Source of the DNA: Trinickia caryophylli
GTDB taxonomy: Bacteria; Pseudomonadota; Gammaproteobacteria; Burkholderiales; Burkholderiaceae
Length of the DNA: 64,000 nucleotides
Direction of reading: 5' to 3'
Assembly (NCBI RefSeq): GCF_034424545.1
Contig: NZ_CP139970.1
Coordinates: 3,038,001 to 3,102,000 of the forward strand
Position 1 is the stretch's first letter. Every line of letters starts with the position of its first letter. Shown here in pieces: positions 17,476-25,970 of the stretch. Position numbers and translations under genes: made by a program. A model generated the notes under the pieces. That model saw only the letters and a program-made list of their open reading frames with translations. It searched no databases and had not been told where the DNA came from.

Positions 17476-18876
17476 ATGCATACGCGATCTTCATTTTCCT
17501 CGTCCGGCACGGGTTCTCCCGCCTCCGGGCCGTTCGACGGCGACGTCGCCGTTCCCGTCTCGACGCTCAACCGGGCGATCGGAACGATGCTCGAACGTTC
17601 GTTTCCACTCGTGTGGGTGGCGGGCGAAGTATCGAACTTCACGCGGGCCGCGAGCGGCCATTGGTATTTTTCGATCAAGGATGCGCAGGCGCAGATGCGC
17701 TGCGTGATGTTCCGTGGCCGCGCGCAGTATGCCGAGTTCATGCCGCGCGAGGGCGACAAGATCGAAGTGCGAGCGCTCGTGACGATGTACGAGCCGCGCG
17801 GCGAGCTGCAACTGAACGTCGAGGCGGTACGGCGCACGGGACTGGGGCGGTTGTACGAGGCTTTTTTGCGCCTCAAGACGCAGTTGGAGGCCGAAGGTCT
17901 TTTCGCCGCCGAGCGCAAGCGCGCGCTTCCCGCGCATCCGCGCGCGATTGGCATCGTCACCTCGCTGCAGGCGGCTGCGTTGCGCGATGTGCTGACGACG
18001 CTTGCGCGCCGGGCGCCGCACATTCGCGTCGTCGTCTATCCCGCCCCCGTACAGGGCGCGGGGGCGGGCGAGAAACTGGCGGCGATGGTCGCGGCGGCCA
18101 ATGCGCGCCGCGAGGTCGACGTGCTGATCGTTTGCCGCGGCGGCGGCTCGATCGAGGATCTGTGGGCCTTCAACGAGGAGGTGCTGGCGCGCGCGATCGC
18201 GGCGAGCGAACTTCCCGTGATCTCGGGCGTCGGACACGAGACCGACGTGACGATCGCCGATTTCGCCGCCGACGTGCGCGCGCCGACGCCGACGGGCGCG
18301 GCCGAACTGGTGAGCCCGCAGCGCGCGCTGCTCTTGCGCGAGCTCGACCAGCACCGCGCCGCGATTGCGCGCGGCTTCGGCCGCCTCATGGAGCGCCGCG
18401 CGCAACAAGTCGACTGGCTCGCCCGCCGGCTCGTGAGCCCGGCCGAGCGGTTGCGGCGGCAGCAAGCCCACCTCGATCAACTGCGCGCGCGTCTGGTATC
18501 CGCGGGGCAGCGGCCCGTGCGCGAGGCTCGTGCACGTTTGGCGCTCGCACGCCTGCGCTGGCAGCGCTGGCGTCCCGACCTCGACAACCGCCGGCAGGTG
18601 TTGAGCGGATGGGCGGCGCGCCTCGACAGCACGTTCGCGCGACAGCACGAGCGCCGCGCGGCCGGCGTGGCAACGCTCGCGGCGCGCCTCGAGGTGCTGA
18701 GCCCGCGGCGCACGCTCGAGCGCGGCTACGCGGCGTTGCTCGATGGCGATACGGGGCGAGCGGTGCGAGCGCCGCAAACTCTTGCGCGTACGCGGCGCTA
18801 CACCGTTCATCTTGCCGAGGGCGCGGCCGACGTGACGTTCTCGGATGTGCAGCCGCGCTTGACCGATGGCTTCTAG
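17476..18876 (+). CDS. xseA: exodeoxyribonuclease VII large subunit
   Basis: Catalytic subunit of exonuclease VII, which degrades single-stranded DNA into oligonucleotides. The 466-residue protein starts with an OB-fold tRNA_anti-like domain (about 20-120: [45 protein letters not shown]). The exonuclease domain follows, with [46 protein letters not shown] and [11 protein letters not shown]. The C-terminal third is coiled coil, ending with RTLERGYA. The ATG at 17476 was chosen because the conserved part begins soon after; a longer frame from 17245 is not credible. xseB is not adjacent. Confidence 0.95.
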   Translation: MHTRSSFSSSGTGSPASGPFDGDVAVPVSTLNRAIGTMLERSFPLVWVAGEVSNFTRAASGHWYFSIKDAQAQMRCVMFRGRAQYAEFMPREGDKIEVRALVTMYEPRGELQLNVEAVRRTGLGRLYEAFLRLKTQLEAEGLFAAERKRALPAHPRAIGIVTSLQAAALRDVLTTLARRAPHIRVVVYPAPVQGAGAGEKLAAMVAAANARREVDVLIVCRGGGSIEDLWAFNEEVLARAIAASELPVISGVGHETDVTIADFAADVRAPTPTGAAELVSPQRALLLRELDQHRAAIARGFGRLMERRAQQVDWLARRLVSPAERLRRQQAHLDQLRARLVSAGQRPVREARARLALARLRWQRWRPDLDNRRQVLSGWAARLDSTFARQHERRAAGVATLAARLEVLSPRRTLERGYAALLDGDTGRAVRAPQTLARTRRYTVHLAEGAADVTFSDVQPRLTDGF

Positions 18877-18994
18877 CCGGTGGCGCGTGCGGCGGCATTG
18901 GTTGCAGCTGCTGCGTCGATCGGTCGCGATGCGAGCATTTTTTGCGCCGATAAATCGATATGACGGTCAATGCTGCGCATAAAGGGCTGCTAAT

Positions 18995-19023
18995 TTGCGG
19001 GGTTATTCCAAAGCGCCTACAAT
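18995..19023 (+). promoter_or_regulatory. sigma70 promoter of sodB
   Basis: TTGCGG (18995-19000), a 17-base spacer and TACAAT (19018-19023). The predicted transcript has a leader of about 62 bases. Confidence 0.7.
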
Positions 19024-19092
19024 CCAAGGCTCCGAAGCGTCACCTGCGACAAAGTACCCCACACTCGATCACTCGATAGAAGGAACCGCAAC

Positions 19093-19671
19093 ATGGAACA
19101 TACGCTCCCTCCGCTGCCGTTCGCCAAGAACGCGCTTGCTCCGCACATGTCGGAAGAGACGCTCGAATTTCACTACGGCAAGCATCATCAGGCTTACGTC
19201 ACGAATCTGAACAATCTCATCAAGGGCACCGAGTTCGAAAACCTGCAGCTCGAAGAGATCGTCAAGAAGTCGTCGGGCGGCATCTTCAACAACTCGGCGC
19301 AAATCTGGAATCACACTTTCTTCTGGAACAGCCTGTCGCCGAACGGCGGCGGAGCACCGGCGGGCGCGCTCGGCGATGCGATCAACCAGAAGTGGGGCTC
19401 CTACGATGCCTTCAAGGAAGCGTTCTCGAAGGCTGCCGTCGGCAACTTCGGCTCGGGCTGGACGTGGCTCGTGAAAAAATCGGACGGTTCGCTCGATATC
19501 GTTTCGACGAGCAACGCCGCCACGCCGCTCACCACGAGCGACAAGCCGCTCCTCACCATCGACGTCTGGGAACACGCGTACTACATCGATTACCGCAACG
19601 CGCGTCCGAAGTTCGTGGAAGCATTCTGGAACATCGTGAATTGGGACTTTGCGGCGAAAAACTTCGCATAA
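19093..19671 (+). CDS. sodB: superoxide dismutase [Fe]
   Basis: Cytoplasmic dismutase that converts superoxide to hydrogen peroxide and oxygen. The 192-residue protein has the metal ligands His27, His74, Asp157 and His161 ([27 protein letters not shown]). Gln70 in [10 protein letters not shown] and NAATPL at 141-146 are the pattern of iron rather than manganese enzymes. The start follows AGGAACCGCAAC. It is monocistronic, with its own promoter and a strong terminator. Metal choice is inferred from these positions. Confidence 0.96.
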   Translation: MEHTLPPLPFAKNALAPHMSEETLEFHYGKHHQAYVTNLNNLIKGTEFENLQLEEIVKKSSGGIFNNSAQIWNHTFFWNSLSPNGGGAPAGALGDAINQKWGSYDAFKEAFSKAAVGNFGSGWTWLVKKSDGSLDIVSTSNAATPLTTSDKPLLTIDVWEHAYYIDYRNARPKFVEAFWNIVNWDFAAKNFA

Positions 19672-19695
19672 CGAAGTAATCGGTCCCCACACGGC

Positions 19696-19726
19696 AAAGG
19701 CCCTCGAGATTTTCGAGGGCCTTTTT
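19696..19726 (+). terminator. intrinsic terminator of sodB
   Basis: AAAGGCCCTCGA and TCGAGGGCCTTT form a 12-base stem, followed by further T residues, 25 bases after the stop codon. Confidence 0.9.
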
Positions 19727-19799
19727 GCTTATACGGGGCCGCGTTATCTCATCCGCGATGCGAGCCGCCCGTGTTTCGGGCGTTCGCGTGGCCGGTGGC

Positions 19800-20030
19800 T
19801 CATGCGTCTTCGGCGGCCGGAGCCGGACCGGGTTCGCGTTCCAGCAGGTCGCCGGGTTGGCAGTTCAGATATGCGCAGATGGCATCGAGCGTGGCGAGGC
19901 GAATACCTTTCACCTTGCCTTGCTTGAGCAGCGAAAGATTTTGCTCGGTGATACCCACGGCGGCAGCCAGATCCTTCGATTTGACCTTGCGCCGCGCGAG
20001 CATGACGTCGAGACGAATGACGATGGGCAT
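19800..20030 (-). CDS. XRE-family transcriptional regulator (Cro/YozG type)
   Basis: 76-residue protein that is little more than one helix-turn-helix of the Cro/C1 type: MPIVIRLDVMLARRKVK, KDLAAAVGITEQNLSLLKQG and LATLDAICAYLNCQPGDLLE. The QNLSLLKQGK recognition helix and CQPGDLLE ending are typical of the small YozG-like regulators that are encoded right after a DUF2975 membrane protein, as here (gap 11 bases). It has a Pro/Ala-rich tail. It probably binds the palindrome at 20672-20688 and controls its own operon; that is inference. Confidence 0.88.
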   Translation of the reverse strand: MPIVIRLDVMLARRKVKSKDLAAAVGITEQNLSLLKQGKVKGIRLATLDAICAYLNCQPGDLLEREPGPAPAAEDA

Positions 20031-20041
20031 GGGCGGGCGAC

Positions 20042-20605
20042 TCAGACGAAGAGCCGATGCTCGGCGTCCATCTCGCTCGCTTCGCGCAGGATGTGCGCTA
20101 TGACGGCAATGCTTGCGGCGAGAAAGAGCGCGACGATATCGGACGAACCGATGCTGAGCGTGACGACGCGGTGCCCCACGGGCTCGCGCAGCGTGAGCCA
20201 TACGCTCAGCAGCGGCTCGCAGATCAGATCGGCCAATACCCACAGCCATACCGCGCGCGCCACCTTCCCGAGATGATTCGACGCGGCGCGGGAAAAGTAC
20301 TGCCGGCGGCCATACGCGCGAAAGAGCAGCCGCAGGTGCGCGAGGCCGTGCGCGAGTACGAGCAGCGGCAGGCTGGACAGCACGATCGCGCCGAGCTTTT
20401 GCCACCACGGAAACTTCGTGACGTCCGTGCCCAGGCTCTTTATCAGCCCGTTCGTCAGCCCGAATCCGAGCCCATGGCCGCCGGCGGCGGAGGTCAATTG
20501 CGGGAAAAGCCAGCAGGCCGCATTCAACACCAGCATGCCTGCGGCGAAACACAGTGTGACGGCGGCCATGCGTTGACTGTATCGGGTCAGGCGGTCCGAG
20601 TTCAA
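20042..20605 (-). CDS. DUF2975 four-helix membrane protein
   Basis: 187-residue inner-membrane protein with four hydrophobic segments (about 13-32, 67-88, 115-133, 148-167). The central motif GLAHLRLLFRAYGRRQYFS is the DUF2975 signature. Function is unknown; members nearly always pair with a small XRE regulator, and the pair may sense a membrane or envelope condition. The start codon is TTG at 20605, chosen because GGAG lies six bases before it; the next in-frame ATG is 12 codons later and has no such site. Divergent from marR. Confidence 0.85.
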   Translation of the reverse strand: MNSDRLTRYSQRMAAVTLCFAAGMLVLNAACWLFPQLTSAAGGHGLGFGLTNGLIKSLGTDVTKFPWWQKLGAIVLSSLPLLVLAHGLAHLRLLFRAYGRRQYFSRAASNHLGKVARAVWLWVLADLICEPLLSVWLTLREPVGHRVVTLSIGSSDIVALFLAASIAVIAHILREASEMDAEHRLFV

Positions 20606-20671
20606 GATCAGCTCCTATCAAGTTTCGATGACGGGAAGTGTAGCAGCGATTGAACGGGAAATGCGAAAAAC

Positions 20672-20688
20672 TTATCGTTCAACGATAA
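20672..20688. promoter_or_regulatory. palindromic operator candidate for the XRE/DUF2975 operon
   Basis: TTATCGTTCAACGATAA is a perfect inverted repeat (TTATCGT-TCA-ACGATAA) 67 bases before the DUF2975 start, in the 182-base gap with marR. It is AT-rich against the local background. Confidence 0.6.
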
Positions 20689-20742
20689 TTAATGGCTTCT
20701 ATCTCGCAGTCTCGCTGCTACCGTCGCTTTCTCTGAAATACC

Positions 20743-20772
20743 TATATCAATATAGCTACGTTGAAATAGCTA
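20743..20772 (+). promoter_or_regulatory. repeat cluster before marR, likely MarR operator
   Basis: TATAT-CA-ATATA (20743-20754) overlaps the first of two ATAGCTA direct repeats (20752-20758 and 20766-20772), each holding the palindrome TAGCTA. The cluster ends 15 bases before the marR start, where a repressor would cover the promoter. Confidence 0.55.
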
Positions 20773-20787
20773 TGCTAGGATAGGAAA

Positions 20788-21273
20788 ATGACGAATGCAG
20801 ACGATCTTCTCGACCAGGCTGCGCGCCTGCGCTCGCAGGTGACGGGGTTGGCCCGCCGTTTGAGGCAGGAGGCCCAACTCGACCCGGTGCAGTATTCGCA
20901 GCTCGTGGTGATGGGCGCGATCGACCGCCTGGGTGACGGCGTCACGCCATCGGCGATCTGCGCGGCCGAGCGCATTCGCTCGTCCAACCTCGCGGTCCTG
21001 CTGCGCGAACTCGAGGCTCAGGACTACATCAGGCGCAGCGGCGACCCCGAGGATCGCCGGCGGATGCTGCTGGCGCTGACAGCAAAGGGGCGCCGCGCGT
21101 TGCATGGCAACCGCAAGCTGCGCGGCCAATGGCTCGTGTCGGCGATGCTCGGGTGCCTGAGCGAAGAGGAACGAACGCTCGTACTCAAGAGCGGCGCGTT
21201 GCTGGAGCGGCTCGCGCAGTTCGATGCCGCGCAAAAGCCGATTGCGTCGATCGATAAAGGGAAGCGCCCGTGA
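20788..21273 (+). CDS. MarR-family transcriptional regulator
   Basis: 161-residue winged-helix regulator. The MarR signature is clear: QYSQLVVMGAIDRLGDGVTP, SSNLAVLLRELEAQDYIRR (recognition helix) and the wing GDPEDRRRMLLALTAKGR. It starts at an ATG preceded by AGGAAA. It lies 119 bases upstream of the two chrA genes on the same strand and is preceded by a repeat cluster that could be its operator. Probable role is ligand-relieved repression of itself and the chrA pair. The ligand is unknown. Confidence 0.9.
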   Translation: MTNADDLLDQAARLRSQVTGLARRLRQEAQLDPVQYSQLVVMGAIDRLGDGVTPSAICAAERIRSSNLAVLLRELEAQDYIRRSGDPEDRRRMLLALTAKGRRALHGNRKLRGQWLVSAMLGCLSEEERTLVLKSGALLERLAQFDAAQKPIASIDKGKRP

Positions 21274-21392
21274 GAGAAGCCTCCGGGGTACCCGCGAAAC
21301 ACGTTTGCCGGGCCCGTTTGCCGGGGACATCGACGCCGCGCGGTGCAAAGCATGACGCGGCGGGCCAGGGCCGTTAGACAAGGAGAAGCAGC

Positions 21393-21995
21393 ATGTCATC
21401 GCCTCTCGACTCCCACCATGACACCGATGGCGCGCCGGCAAGGCGGGTGGGCATCGGCGAGCTCTTCGTCGGATTCCTGACGCTCGGCCTCGTTTCGTTC
21501 GGCGGGGCGCTGCCGTTCGTGCGGCACAAAGTCGTGGAAGAACGGCGTTGGCTCAGCAGCGAGGAATTCACCGATCTGCTCGGGCTGTGCCAGTTCCTGC
21601 CCGGAGGCAACGTCATCAACCTGTCGGTCGCGATCGGCATGCGCTTTCGCGGCGTGGCCGGTGCGCTTGCGTCGCTCGTCGGACTCATCGCCGCGCCGTC
21701 GCTGATCGTCATCGGCCTCGGGGTGCTGTATGCGAAAACACAGCACATACCCGCGGTGCACCACGCATTCGGCGGGCTCGCCGCGGCGGCGGCCGGCCTC
21801 CTCGTAGCGATGGCCCTCAAAGTGGCGAAGCCACTCAGGGGTGTGGGTGCGGGCGTGATCATCGCGGCGCTGGCGTTCGTCTCGATCGCGGTGTTTCGTC
21901 TGCCGCTGTTGCCGACGATGCTCGTCCTCACACCGCTCAGCATCGCGCTTGCCGTGCATCGGCAGCGCGCGCGCGCTCAAGGAGCCAAGCCATGA
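21393..21995 (+). CDS. chrA: ChrA-family transporter, first half-size subunit
   Basis: 200-residue membrane protein of the short-chain (one-domain) CHR family, which moves chromate or related oxyanions. It has the N-terminal motif GFLTLGLVSFGGALPFVRH, then ERRWLSSEEFTDLLGLCQFLPGGNVINLSV and GMRFRGVAGALASLVGL, then several hydrophobic segments. The start follows AAGGAGAAGCAGC. Its stop overlaps the start of a second, different CHR domain gene. Short-chain ChrA proteins are known to work as pairs with opposite membrane orientation. Substrate is not shown by sequence; chromate export is the family inference. Confidence 0.88.
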   Translation: MSSPLDSHHDTDGAPARRVGIGELFVGFLTLGLVSFGGALPFVRHKVVEERRWLSSEEFTDLLGLCQFLPGGNVINLSVAIGMRFRGVAGALASLVGLIAAPSLIVIGLGVLYAKTQHIPAVHHAFGGLAAAAAGLLVAMALKVAKPLRGVGAGVIIAALAFVSIAVFRLPLLPTMLVLTPLSIALAVHRQRARAQGAKP

Positions 21996-22522
21996 ATCCG
22001 ACACTCGTTGCGCTGGCAACCATCTTCAGTCAGCTGTCGCTGCTCGCGTTCGGCGGCGGCAATACGATCCTGCCCGAGATGCACCGGCAGGTCGTCGACG
22101 TGCACCATTGGATGAGCGCGGAGGAGTTCACCTCGCTCTTCGCGCTCGCGCAGGCGGCCCCCGGCCCCAACATGATGATCGTCACGATGATCGGGTGGCA
22201 CGTGGCGGGCTGGCCGGGCTTTCTTGTCGCGTCGGTGGCGAAGTTCGGTCCGTCGTCGATCGTCACCGCGTTGTCGCTGCATGCCTGGGACCGTTTCAAG
22301 GACCGCCCGTGGCGCCGCTACGTGCAGCTCGGGATGATGCCGATGACGGCCGGTCTCGTCGCATCGAGCGCGGTGCTGATTTCGCAGGCTTCGAACACAT
22401 CGGCGATCCAGTGGGGCATTACTGCCGCCGTCGCCGTGCTCGCATTTCGGACACGCGTGCATCCGCTATGGCTGCTCGCAGCGGGCGCGCTCATCGGTGC
22501 GACGGGATTCGGCCAGGTTTGA
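21992..22522 (+). CDS. chrA: ChrA-family transporter, second half-size subunit
   Basis: 176-residue partner CHR-domain protein, with LATIFSQLSLLAFGGGNTILPEMHR, WMSAEEFTSLFALAQAAPGPNMMI and GWHVAGWPGFLVASV. It begins within the stop of the first subunit (ATGA), with GGAG upstream, so the two are made in a coupled 1:1 manner. Sequence identity with the first half is limited to the motif blocks, as expected for the N- and C-type halves. It converges on clpP after 10 bases; no terminator is visible in that gap. Confidence 0.88.
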   Translation: MNPTLVALATIFSQLSLLAFGGGNTILPEMHRQVVDVHHWMSAEEFTSLFALAQAAPGPNMMIVTMIGWHVAGWPGFLVASVAKFGPSSIVTALSLHAWDRFKDRPWRRYVQLGMMPMTAGLVASSAVLISQASNTSAIQWGITAAVAVLAFRTRVHPLWLLAAGALIGATGFGQV

Positions 22523-22532
22523 GTTTCGCGAA

Positions 22533-23168
22533 TCAGCGCATCGTCCGCCGCGCGATATCGTCGAGGGAGGCCCGCTCGCTGAGCACGTCGTCGATGAGCC
22601 CGTACTCCTTTGCCGCCGCAGCCGACATGAAGTTGTCGCGGTCGGTGTCTTTCTCGATCTGCTCGATCGATTGCCCTGTACGCTCGGCCAGCACCTGATT
22701 GAGCCGCTCCCTCAGATAGAGCACCTCCTTCGCCTGAATCTCGATGTCGGCCGCGCTGCCCTGACTTCCGCCGGACGGCTGATGAATCATGATGCGCGCG
22801 TTCGGCAACGCATAGCGTTTGCCCTTTGCTCCCGCCGCCAGCAGAAACGTGCCCATGCTTGCTGCGAAGCCCGTGCAAAGGGTCGATACCTGCGGTTTGA
22901 CGAACTGCATCGTGTCGTAGATCGCGAGCCCGTCGTACACCGATCCGCCGGGCGAGTTGATATAGAAGGAAATGTCCTTGTCGGGGTTCTCGGATTCGAG
23001 GAACAGCATCTGCGCGACGATGACACTCGCCGTTTGCTCGTTGACGGGACCGACCAGAAAGACGATCCGCTCGCGTAGAAGCCGCGAATAGATGTCGTAG
23101 GCACGTTCGCCGCGGCCCGTCGTCTCGATGACGGTCGGCACGAGTTGACTGCAGGGTGGGTGTTGCAT
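22533..23168 (-). CDS. clpP: ATP-dependent Clp protease proteolytic subunit (orphan copy)
   Basis: Serine protease subunit that forms the tetradecameric Clp chamber. The 211-residue protein has the catalytic triad at Ser104 (GFAASMG), His129 (IHQPSGG) and Asp174 (EKDTDRDNF), plus the oligomerisation block [16 protein letters not shown]. It is not next to tig and clpX, where the main clpP of Burkholderia lies, so it is probably a second ClpP. Start ATG 23168 follows AGGAGCGCC. Differences from the usual main copy, such as the [18 protein letters not shown]-terminus, cannot be judged further without alignment. Divergent from a sigma-factor gene. Confidence 0.93.
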   Translation of the reverse strand: MQHPPCSQLVPTVIETTGRGERAYDIYSRLLRERIVFLVGPVNEQTASVIVAQMLFLESENPDKDISFYINSPGGSVYDGLAIYDTMQFVKPQVSTLCTGFAASMGTFLLAAGAKGKRYALPNARIMIHQPSGGSQGSAADIEIQAKEVLYLRERLNQVLAERTGQSIEQIEKDTDRDNFMSAAAAKEYGLIDDVLSERASLDDIARRTMR

Positions 23169-23388
23169 GGCGCTCCTCGCGTGAATGTCGGCCGGGGGCG
23201 GATTGCAATGCCGCCCCTCGCTGAACTTGACGCACGGCCAGCGCCCATTGTGACAAGCACGGGCGCACAATGCAGCCGTGGCGGCACGAAAAAACGTGCC
23301 GCGCCTGTCACGTTTTCGGTCCCTCGCGCGTCAACGAATGAGGGACACCACGAACGGCGCCAGCGCGCCCATGGCGGAGCATCGACGC

Positions 23389-24339
23389 ATGACCCGTGAA
23401 GAACAGCATTTGACCGACCGCGGCTTCGAGGGCGCCCGCTCGCGCCTCGTTTCCATCGCGAGCCGCCTGCTCGGCAGCCGGGCTGAGGCGGAGGACGTCG
23501 TGCAGGACGCGTGGCTGAAGTGGCAGGCGGCCGATCGCGCCGCGCTGCGCACGCCGCTCGCATGGCTTACGACGGTGACGACGCGGCTCGCAATCGACCG
23601 CTTGCGACGGTTGCAGACCGAGACGGCTGCTCACGAACAGGAGCGGCTTGCCATAGCCTCGCTCGGCGACGCGACGGCCCCGTCCGCCGAAGAGGAAATG
23701 ATGCGCGCATCGTTGCTCGGACAAGCGCTCGCCGTGGTCTTCGACGCCCTTTCGTCCGACGAGCGCGCGGCGTTCGTCCTGCACGAAGCGTTCGATTGCG
23801 ATTATCAGCAGATCGCCAGCGCTATCGGGAAGACGCCTGCGCATTGCCGCCAGCTCGTGCATCGGGCGCGGCAGCGGCTGCAAGGTGCGACGCCGGCGGG
23901 TACGGACCGCCGCACAGCCGATGCCGCACGCGAGCCCGCGCTCGAAGCGCTCGCTTCGGCGATCGAGACATGCGATGTGGCCCGCGCCATACGCGTTTTC
24001 GCCGGCAGTGCGGCGGCCCAGGGCAACGATGCCACGTCTCCGGCGGAATCACGGCCGGCCGTTGCGGCGCTTGCGGCCGCGGCCGTGCCTATGAATCGGA
24101 CATCACACGTGACGGTTCTCTCCATGCGCGGAGAGACGAGCTACCTCGCACTCGTGGATGGCGACGTCCCGCAGGTGACAGCGATCATCGTCGTTTCGTG
24201 GCGGGGCGACTGCATTCGCAGCATCGACTGGCTGACCGACGCGGCCGTACTCCGGGCGATCGATCGTCTCTTCGGGGCGACTGCGGTGCGCGCGCGGCTG
24301 GCGCGCCCGTTCGCGGTGCACTGTGCCGCGCTGGCCTGA
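23389..24339 (+). CDS. RNA polymerase sigma factor, ECF type with C-terminal extension
   Basis: 316-residue sigma70-family factor. Region 2 is visible (LVSIASRLLGSRAEAEDVVQ, then DAWLKWQ) and region 4 (FDALSSDERAAFVLHEAFDC, DYQQIASAIGKTPAHCRQLV). About 130 residues follow that are not part of a plain ECF factor; such SigJ/ECF41-like factors carry a SnoaL-like domain that controls activity, and no anti-sigma gene is adjacent here. The start at 23389 is chosen because GGAG lies nine bases upstream; in-frame ATGs at 23371 and 23338 lack such a site. Subfamily placement is inference. Confidence 0.85.
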   Translation: MTREEQHLTDRGFEGARSRLVSIASRLLGSRAEAEDVVQDAWLKWQAADRAALRTPLAWLTTVTTRLAIDRLRRLQTETAAHEQERLAIASLGDATAPSAEEEMMRASLLGQALAVVFDALSSDERAAFVLHEAFDCDYQQIASAIGKTPAHCRQLVHRARQRLQGATPAGTDRRTADAAREPALEALASAIETCDVARAIRVFAGSAAAQGNDATSPAESRPAVAALAAAAVPMNRTSHVTVLSMRGETSYLALVDGDVPQVTAIIVVSWRGDCIRSIDWLTDAAVLRAIDRLFGATAVRARLARPFAVHCAALA

Positions 24340-24389
24340 GCGGGGCCGCCGCCAGATCGCGGCGCGGCTGCTCAGGCGCCACGCGCGGA

Positions 24390-25655
24390 TCAGTGCCCCG
24401 TGGCTTCCCAGTTGATGTCGACGCAGAGCACTTGCAGCCCCGTCGACGTTTGCGCGGCAATCGATGCCGTTACGCACAGGTGGGCTTCGTTGATCGAGAG
24501 ATAAGGCGCGGTCAGATGCACGCGACCCGGGGTGCGCACGGCCTCGATGAAATAGGGGCGCCGCTCCCAGCTTGCGCCCTCCGAGTGCAGCAGCGGGCGG
24601 AACCGTTTCGCGCGCCGCGAGACGCGGCGTCCGTGCGGTACCACGTTGTCGCCGATCTGGCGGCCACTCGCGTCGAGCAGGAAGCAGCGTGCCGTATCGG
24701 GCAGCGAAAGCAGCGGCTGCGCTGCGGTTTCCACGGGCTCGCCTTCCACCACGCGCGCGCACGCTTGCGCGAGCGCGGCGCCATAGGGTGCCAGCCGTGC
24801 GGCCTGCGCACGCTCGCGTGCGGCGACGCGTTCGCGCAGCGCAGCCGAAAGCGCGTCGATGACGCTCGCCGCGATGCGCGGCTCCACGGGGTCCATGCTG
24901 GGGCCGGCGAAATAGGCGCCCTGCACGAAATCGACATTGCTCTCGAGCGCGATGAGGGCTTCGCGCTCGGTCGAGAGTCCGCCCATGAGCACGAGCTGCC
25001 CCGACTCGTGCAGCAGCGAGACGAGCCCCGGCAGCACGCGCTCGATATGCGAGTGTTCGGTGGCCTGCGCGAGAATCACGCGGTCGAGCGAGACGATATC
25101 GGGGCGCAGATCCCACACGCGATCGATGTTCGAATGCTTGGCCCCGAAGCCGCCCAGTGCGATCAGGAACCCCGACTTGCGCAGCGATTCGACGATTTCG
25201 GCAAACCGGCTCGTCTCGCCGCCGGCCTGCTCGGGCACTTCGAGCACGACGCGCTGCGGCGGCAGGCCAAGCGCCTTGAGACCCGCGAGCAGCGCATCGC
25301 CGTAGCTCGTGTCCATCAGCGCGGCCGGATGCAGGCTCAGAAAGAGCCACTCGTCATGGCTGTCGAAGGCGCTGAAGTTGCCGAGATGCAGCGATTCGGC
25401 GAGGCGCCCGAGCTCCAGCAAATCGCCGCGGCGTGCGGCCTGCGTGAACACTTCGTGCGAAGGCACATGCCGTCCGTCCTCGTCGTGCGCGCGCAGCGAC
25501 GCGTGATAGCCGATCGCGCGACGGTGCGACACGGAAAATACCGGCTGAAAAACGCTGAGAACCGTATAGCCGCCGTAGACGACGGTATGACGGGCACCCG
25601 CGTCGCCCGCGACGGGGCGCGGCGGTTGAAAGCCGGGGGGATCGAGATCGATCAT
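24390..25655 (-). CDS. degenerate EAL-domain protein with YkuI-like C-terminal sensor domain
   Basis: 421-residue protein. The first about 260 residues follow the EAL cyclic-di-GMP phosphodiesterase fold (FQPVFSVSHRRAIGYHASLR, VLEVPEQ, GFLIALGGFGAKHSNIDRV, FVQGAYFAGP), but catalytic residues are missing. EAL reads ASL, the metal-binding DDFG reads GGFG, and the late EGVE motif is replaced by GGLS. It is therefore unlikely to hydrolyse c-di-GMP. The C-terminal part (about 300-421) resembles the PAS/Cache-like YkuI_C domain (CFLLDASGRQIGDNVV, HLTAPYLSINEAHLCVTASI). Probably a binding or scaffold protein. Start ATG 25655 has only a weak ribosome site. Confidence 0.82.
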   Translation of the reverse strand: MIDLDPPGFQPPRPVAGDAGARHTVVYGGYTVLSVFQPVFSVSHRRAIGYHASLRAHDEDGRHVPSHEVFTQAARRGDLLELGRLAESLHLGNFSAFDSHDEWLFLSLHPAALMDTSYGDALLAGLKALGLPPQRVVLEVPEQAGGETSRFAEIVESLRKSGFLIALGGFGAKHSNIDRVWDLRPDIVSLDRVILAQATEHSHIERVLPGLVSLLHESGQLVLMGGLSTEREALIALESNVDFVQGAYFAGPSMDPVEPRIAASVIDALSAALRERVAARERAQAARLAPYGAALAQACARVVEGEPVETAAQPLLSLPDTARCFLLDASGRQIGDNVVPHGRRVSRRAKRFRPLLHSEGASWERRPYFIEAVRTPGRVHLTAPYLSINEAHLCVTASIAAQTSTGLQVLCVDINWEATGH

Positions 25656-25970
25656 GCTTCGGGTCGGACGTGACGGAAGGGGGAAGGCGCGCAGCGCCCA
25701 TGATGCAAATCAGGTAGTACTTTACCGCATCGCTCAGCAAGATCCATGCGCAACACCGATGCGAAGGGAGCAGACCCGTGTGCCGTCTTGGCCGGCTGCC
25801 GCCCGTGCCTCGCGAGCGCGCGCCTGGCGGGACCCTGGGAGCGCGGCGATTCGAAGCGCGCGTGGCGCAGGGATCCCGATCGCCTCCGCCGGATACCCGC
25901 GGCGTCGATGTGCGCTGCACCGGCCTGGTGCGGGGGCTGCCCTGCTCTGGTTCGATGCATCCGCGCCGCG
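25656..25970. other. 315-bp gap without a recognisable gene
   Basis: Leader and promoter region of the EAL gene and the 3' flank of the MocR gene (both minus strand). Short open frames on either strand here have no credible protein character. No hairpin with a U-tract was seen. Confidence 0.5.
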
